From positions 372,001 to 436,000 of the forward strand of contig OU452207.1 in the NCBI GenBank assembly GCA_911728435.2: DNA of 64,000 nt, in the 5' to 3' direction. Under the pieces are notes generated by a model. The model did not search any database. It had not been told where the DNA came from and saw only the letters and a list, made by a program, of their open reading frames with translations. Origin of the DNA: Apoderus coryli. Taxonomy: Eukaryota; Arthropoda; Insecta; Coleoptera; Attelabidae. Shown here one piece after another: positions 37,701 through 43,700 of the stretch. Every line of letters starts with the position of its first letter. The first letter of the stretch is position 1. A program made the translations under genes and the position numbers.

Positions 37701-40700
37701 AATAATCATTTATTTTATTTATTTTCATTGGTGTGGAAAAACGGTGCAGGAGCTCCTGAAAAGCTGGGCCAAAAAGAGCATCAGAGATATTGGGACCGTA
37801 TTTCTAAACAAGAACCAATTCATTCATAACTGTAGCGAGAACGAAGCGCACTGAAGAACTGTTAGCATAAAATTCATAGGAATCCACACAGGGCACTGTG
37901 GTCTGAGAAATAAAATGCCTACTATATAATGAGTGTAGGTGCGGAGCATTACCACGAACGCCGCACCCTATATACCCTCAATACGCTAGGGCCTTGCTGA
38001 ATTCGATGCTGTAAAGATACGGGGATAATAAACTCGTGGGACCCAAGTGAAACAGGGGTTTTATTGTCAAACAACTAACCCATGAGTGAGAGATGATTAT
38101 GTTGAGCTGATTTGAAAAATGAAGTTCCCAACGGTAAATCTCTAGTTGTTCATACAATTCGAGCTAGATTGCACTGAAATCGGACCAACATTGACAAGAA
38201 ATTCGACGTTGGCATTCTTCCTTCATAGCTTGTAACTAGAGAAACTTTTGCTGGAATTTATTAGACAATTCGATGGCGGAAATCAACGTTAGACCATCTT
38301 CACCAAACATATAACATTTATATTAGCAAAATTGAAAGTGACAAAGAACATTTTCAAAGTATATTTTGGTGGTCAATTTGCACTACGTGGCCTCAAACAT
38401 AAATAGGCATATATGATCACTTTTGAGGCATCTTATTTCTTTTTTTCCTCTTAATTTTCTTAAATATATTTATAATTTTTTGGATATCTTTCTTGAGTTT
38501 TTGGTTCGCACTAACAAACAATAGTGCGATAAAAAACTTTTATTTCATGTCAATCTTTTTTTTCTACGACGTTTCGACAAACAATTTTTGTCTTCTTCAG
38601 GTTTTTTTTTTTTTTTCGTCAGTCTTCCAACATCTTATTAGTGTTCTCTTTTTCTTTTTTTTTTTTTTATTATTATTGGTATTGTCATAATATTTGTAAG
38701 AATATTTTTATTTTGAAAATACGTTTAGAAGCAAATGCGGATAATAAAAAAAACAAGAAAAAGAGAACATTAATAAGATGTTGGAAGACTGACGAAAAAA
38801 AAACCTGAAGAAGACAAAAATTGTTTGTCGAAACGTCGTTTTATCTCACTATTGTTTGTTAATGCGAACCAAAAACCTAAGAAAGATATCAAAAAAACAT
38901 CTTATTTTTGTTTCTGTTTAATTAATAAAACACGTTCACCAAAACACTTTTTTTTATTCCCGATGCGCGTTTCGCTAACAATATTAGGATCCTCAGAAGG
39001 GAATTAAAACTGTTTAATTAAATAGATCCACAATCCATATTTTGACGCAGGATGCATGTGAATGTTTTGTGTCTATAATAGTGAATCAATTATTTCATTT
39101 CAAAAAATATGCTGCAAAAAGCCACAATCTATTCAAGTCATGAGGAAAACGAGATCCTCTAATAATGTTCTCCCTCTCCCTACTGAATTAATTAATGGAT
39201 ATCGAAAGTATTTATAACTATTACAAAAACGACTTACATCATATTCATCTTCAGGAATCTTTCTACCTTCATCTTGCTCTGGTTCAGGTTGTATCTGATT
39301 TCCACCGGGAATCCTAGCAGGGAATTGCTGACGTTCCACTTGTTTCGGTACATATCGGACTTGTGGTTGATACAGCTGCGTTTGAGCACGTACTTCGGGC
39401 TGTTGTTGTTGAATCAACGGTTGCTGTCTGTAATTCCCGGAACTAGCTTTTCTTTGAGCTGCAGCTATAGCTTCTTGTTGCTGAGCTTTTTGTTGGGCGG
39501 CTATGACTTGTTGAAGGTAAAGTGGACTGGGTTGCTGAGCAGATTTTTGATGCTAATATAAAAGATAGCAATAATTAGGGCACATTTGCGCTTGCACACG
39601 TTGATTTTGATGGGTTGGGTTGGGTTGGGTTGGGTTGTTTTGTTGAACAACATTCTTTTGGCCATAACTCTCAAACGAATAAAGATTTTTTTGTGCGGTT
39701 TTGGACTTTTTTGTTGCAAATTCAATTTACTTTTCATTTTTGATAAAATATTTGTATTATTCCATTTAAGTTTTTAAAGAAAAATCAAAAAAACCTTAGG
39801 CGATGCAAATATCGCCATCTAGCGGAGCCCCAAAAAACAATTATGAATTGAAATATTTTTTTCTTCATCAGCAAGGCTTGAGTTCTTAAACAAAAATTAG
39901 ATTGATAAATTCGGTTAAGCCAAACCAAAGTTATAGACATTATCATAGGTAAAATTTCGTCCTTCCCTGCTGCCTTTGTTTCAAGCCTTACAATAAAAAG
40001 TGATACACCAAAAAGATGCCGAATCTCAGTAGCATTACCGTGGTAGAATTGGTTTTCTAACTTATATTGCGAAATTTTCAATCAAAATGCATTTTTCGCA
40101 TTACTGTATCTATTACGCCACCTAGCGGTATAGTTAGGAACTAAAAAACTATTTCCAGCGATTTCCCATGGTGAATTTCCCTAAAAGAATTTTTTTCCCA
40201 TTGTCCTACGACTATTATTTCCTGAGATATGCTACCTGTCCTCCCTTAATGCAATACCCGGTATATCCTAACTAATAAAATTTTGTAAAATCCAGATAAA
40301 GCATAAATGATTCAAAACTTCCAAATCTCGCAAAATTTTAAACAATTAAATTTTGATTTCATCAAACAAAAATTCTTTCACTGGTTTATCGATAAAAAAT
40401 TTGTAATTGGTCAATACGTTTTATGCTCATTAGTGATAATAGTTAATTGTTTACTAAATAAAATTACTAAACCGGAAAAAACGTAATCGTAATAGTAACA
40501 AAAAAAAAAAAAAAGAGAAAATACAACAACATCAATTTTAGAACTCCTTCATTCCAGCGTATTGAAGTAGCAATTCCGTCTAATTCCACTTCCTGCATCG
40601 CACATATTACTGAAAGAGAACGTATTGAGTATTTATTTACAAATCCATCCTCTTTGAGTCCTTGTTTTGGAACTGGAAGAGAAAATGCCATCTTTACAAA

Positions 40701-43700
40701 GTAGATATTGGAATCGATTGGAGTAGTTTGTTACTAAACGAAAATAAAAGACTGTTGAAGAGAGTTGAACAGTTGTGTTTGAAAGTTTTTGGTAGATTAG
40801 AGTTCTATTTTCGTATTGTTATTTATCAGTAAAGAATTTAATGAACACCTTTATATTGTCAAATTATTTATTTCGCAGTTGCTTGAGTATTTTTAGTTTG
40901 CACATATTCTGTTTGTGTATGGATACTGCAATTGAAATGAAAAGATGCTGCATAACAATATCGAAATCATCAATACACACACTTAAATAAATGAACTATG
41001 TAATCCAGATGATTCTTACCGGGATCTGCTGCTGTCGTGCTGTGTAATACTGACTCAATCCTTCAGCTTTGCCTTCGTAAACAGGTCTAGCTGTAGGTTG
41101 CTGCTGTTGTTGTTGTTGGATGTATTGAGGTTGTTGGACTTGAATGTATTCATTTTGTGATTTGTACGCACCACCCGGTCCTATTGATTGAGCTGTGATA
41201 TATTGGGGTTGATCGTAGGCAGGTTGTGAAACTGGATACGCCAGTGTCCTATAATGCAATTTTTTGTTACTTTGTAATAATTTATACACGAATTAACTTT
41301 GAACAACTAGTTTAATACAGGATGTTTCGGAAAGACATTTCCATATTGCTAGAGCTGATAGAACTGCTCAAAACAAGTGTAGCCCTCGGAGGGGCCTTCC
41401 TTTTCGAGATACAGGGAGTTAAAAAAATATTATTTTTACTTTTTTTCTAACGACCTCAATTTTCTCATATGAATGTTTTTGAGGTCGCAGATTCGAAGAT
41501 CAATACTCGCGTTCTTTTAAAATATAGAGGGCGCTTATCACATACCCAGTAAACACACATACGTTTATTTAACGTTTATCATTACAAAACACCTTTCCAG
41601 AAAAAGGTACATTAGATACATACATTGGACTTTGATATGTCGCACTTTTTCACGTTACAGAACACGAATAACGAAACGTTAGTTAAATGCTTTAAAAAAA
41701 ACGTGTATTGAACGTATTTATGTATATATATTCAACTGTGAAATCAAACGTTATTTATACGATTCTAAAATACGTTAATAATACGATTACACAAACGTTA
41801 ATTATTAGCTTTAAAAAAACGTTTGTGTAATCGTATTAATTACGCATTTTAGAAACATTTAAATAACGTTGGATTTCACGTTATTTAAAGGTGCTTTTAT
41901 ATATTTTATAACGTGAAATATACGTTGATAAAATGTATGGAATAAATCATTAAAACTACCAGATTTCCATTGTTGAGTTGATACAAAAGTTTGATGAAAA
42001 AATAATGCCTTTTTTGTTAAATAGTTAAACCAAAAAATATAAACATTTGGGTGTTTTTTAATATTAAATATTGTGGTCAAATATAACTTACAAAATTATA
42101 CGATACAATAATGCACGTTTCGGCGAACTATGCCGCTTTCTGTCGCCGAAACTTACCTTGTATCGAATAATTTTTGTAATTTCTTTTTGACAATATTTTA
42201 TATAAAAATATTGAATAACACAAACAAAAAACAAACGGATTTTTACATATTTACAACCAACAATACCGGTTTATTATAAATTACATAAAGAACGTTTTAT
42301 AAACGTTTTTAATTTTGACAATGTTTGACACGCGTTTAAAAAACATCTAAAACAAACGTTTTTATTTTATGGTTTATTTATAATACATATACAACGTTAA
42401 TTAAACATAATTATGCACGTAGTTGTATTTAGATAATAAAAACACATGTCTATAACGATTAAACTGAACGGTGTAAAATTAAACTTAAAATAAACCGTCA
42501 CTTTTTTAACGTAAGACCAATTATCAACTACTGACACGTTGAATCAACGTTTATTTTACGTATATGTGTTTAATGGATAATGTCTAAGCTAAATTTCCAT
42601 TCGTAAGTTTTTACTTTAGAGACTTGGTAATATGACAGATCTTGTCGAAAGGTTTCATTGCAACTGTCAGAGGTTTCCAAAAAACGTTCTAATTTGTAAA
42701 ACTTTATTGTTATTTCTTAATCATTATGGAAATCTGTTCTAACAATAAATATACTGATATGTTTCTAACTTTGGGAAAATGCTTAGGAAGTGCCACAGCT
42801 TCTGCTCGAGGCAATTCAGAAAAATGTTCCAATAGAAACGTCCCAAATACAAAAACTTTTTTGGCCGTTGAAAGACGTGCTCGTGCAGGACGACCCAAGT
42901 CTGTAACACCAAAAACAAGAAGACATTTCAAATGCTGTTGCCGAGGATTCCTCATTAAGTAAGAAAATTAGCACTACAAACCCATACGAAGATGCCAAGT
43001 ACTTGGAGGGTTCTCAAAGAGTATGAGCTACACCCGTATCATTACAGACAAGTTCAAGAACTATTGCCAGATGATTTTCCTCAGAGACTCGATTTCTGCG
43101 AATTTTTACGTGAACAAACAGCTGATGTTCCACGTGTCTTGAAGAATTGATGCTTCAGAGGAGTGGCGCTGATCAAATTGGTATTGATATCATTATAAAA
43201 CTTGTGTATTAGTTTCTTAAAAATTTCTAATCTATTAGGATTTTCGGGTAGTTGTTTTTTAATAGTTCATTTTTTGCTTTTGTAATAGAGTCTTTTCGAT
43301 ATTCCGGGTCCGTTAGCATGATAGCTCTATCAGCGAGTCCAATAACTACACTTTTTTATGGCTAAGAGGATGACTTGAATTATAATGTGTATATCGTTGA
43401 GACCAAGTTGGTTTCGTGTACCATTTTGTTCTGATCTTATTATCTACTTTTATTAAAGTGGTATTCAGTTCATTATTATTTTCAAGTTTGATTGTGAATT
43501 GTAACTTGGGGTGATAAGTATTGAAAGCGTCTTTTATGTTGTCAATATATTTCTTGTAAAAAGGTTAAACTGCCACAGAAATCCTAATAGTGGAAATACT
43601 GCCTTAAAGAAACATATCGAAGAACATAACCACGAATTTAATTTTGAATCCACTGATATTCTAGCTAAAGAAACCAACACAAAGAAGAGAGAAATTTTAG

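Larger units (their letters stand above)
38486..38892. repeat. Inverted pair of Penelope-type ends
   Basis: The left arm (about 38486-38660) and right arm (about 38745-38892) are reverse complements with small indels around a short T/A-rich centre. Each arm carries the same hammerhead-like core. Inverted or tandem terminal repeats are typical of Penelope-like elements; no coding part remains between them. Confidence 0.7.

Noticed and set aside
39611..39635. Interstitial telomere
   Set aside because: Five TGGGT units are within microsatellite range and no telomeric retroelement lies next to them.
40467..40691. 74-residue minus frame as an extra cuticle exon
   Set aside because: No splice sites in a matching phase, and exon 2 to exon 3 already joins perfectly in frame.
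42112..42160. Further hammerhead ribozyme at GTTTCGGCGA
   Set aside because: CUGANGA is absent; only the GAAAC-type end matches.
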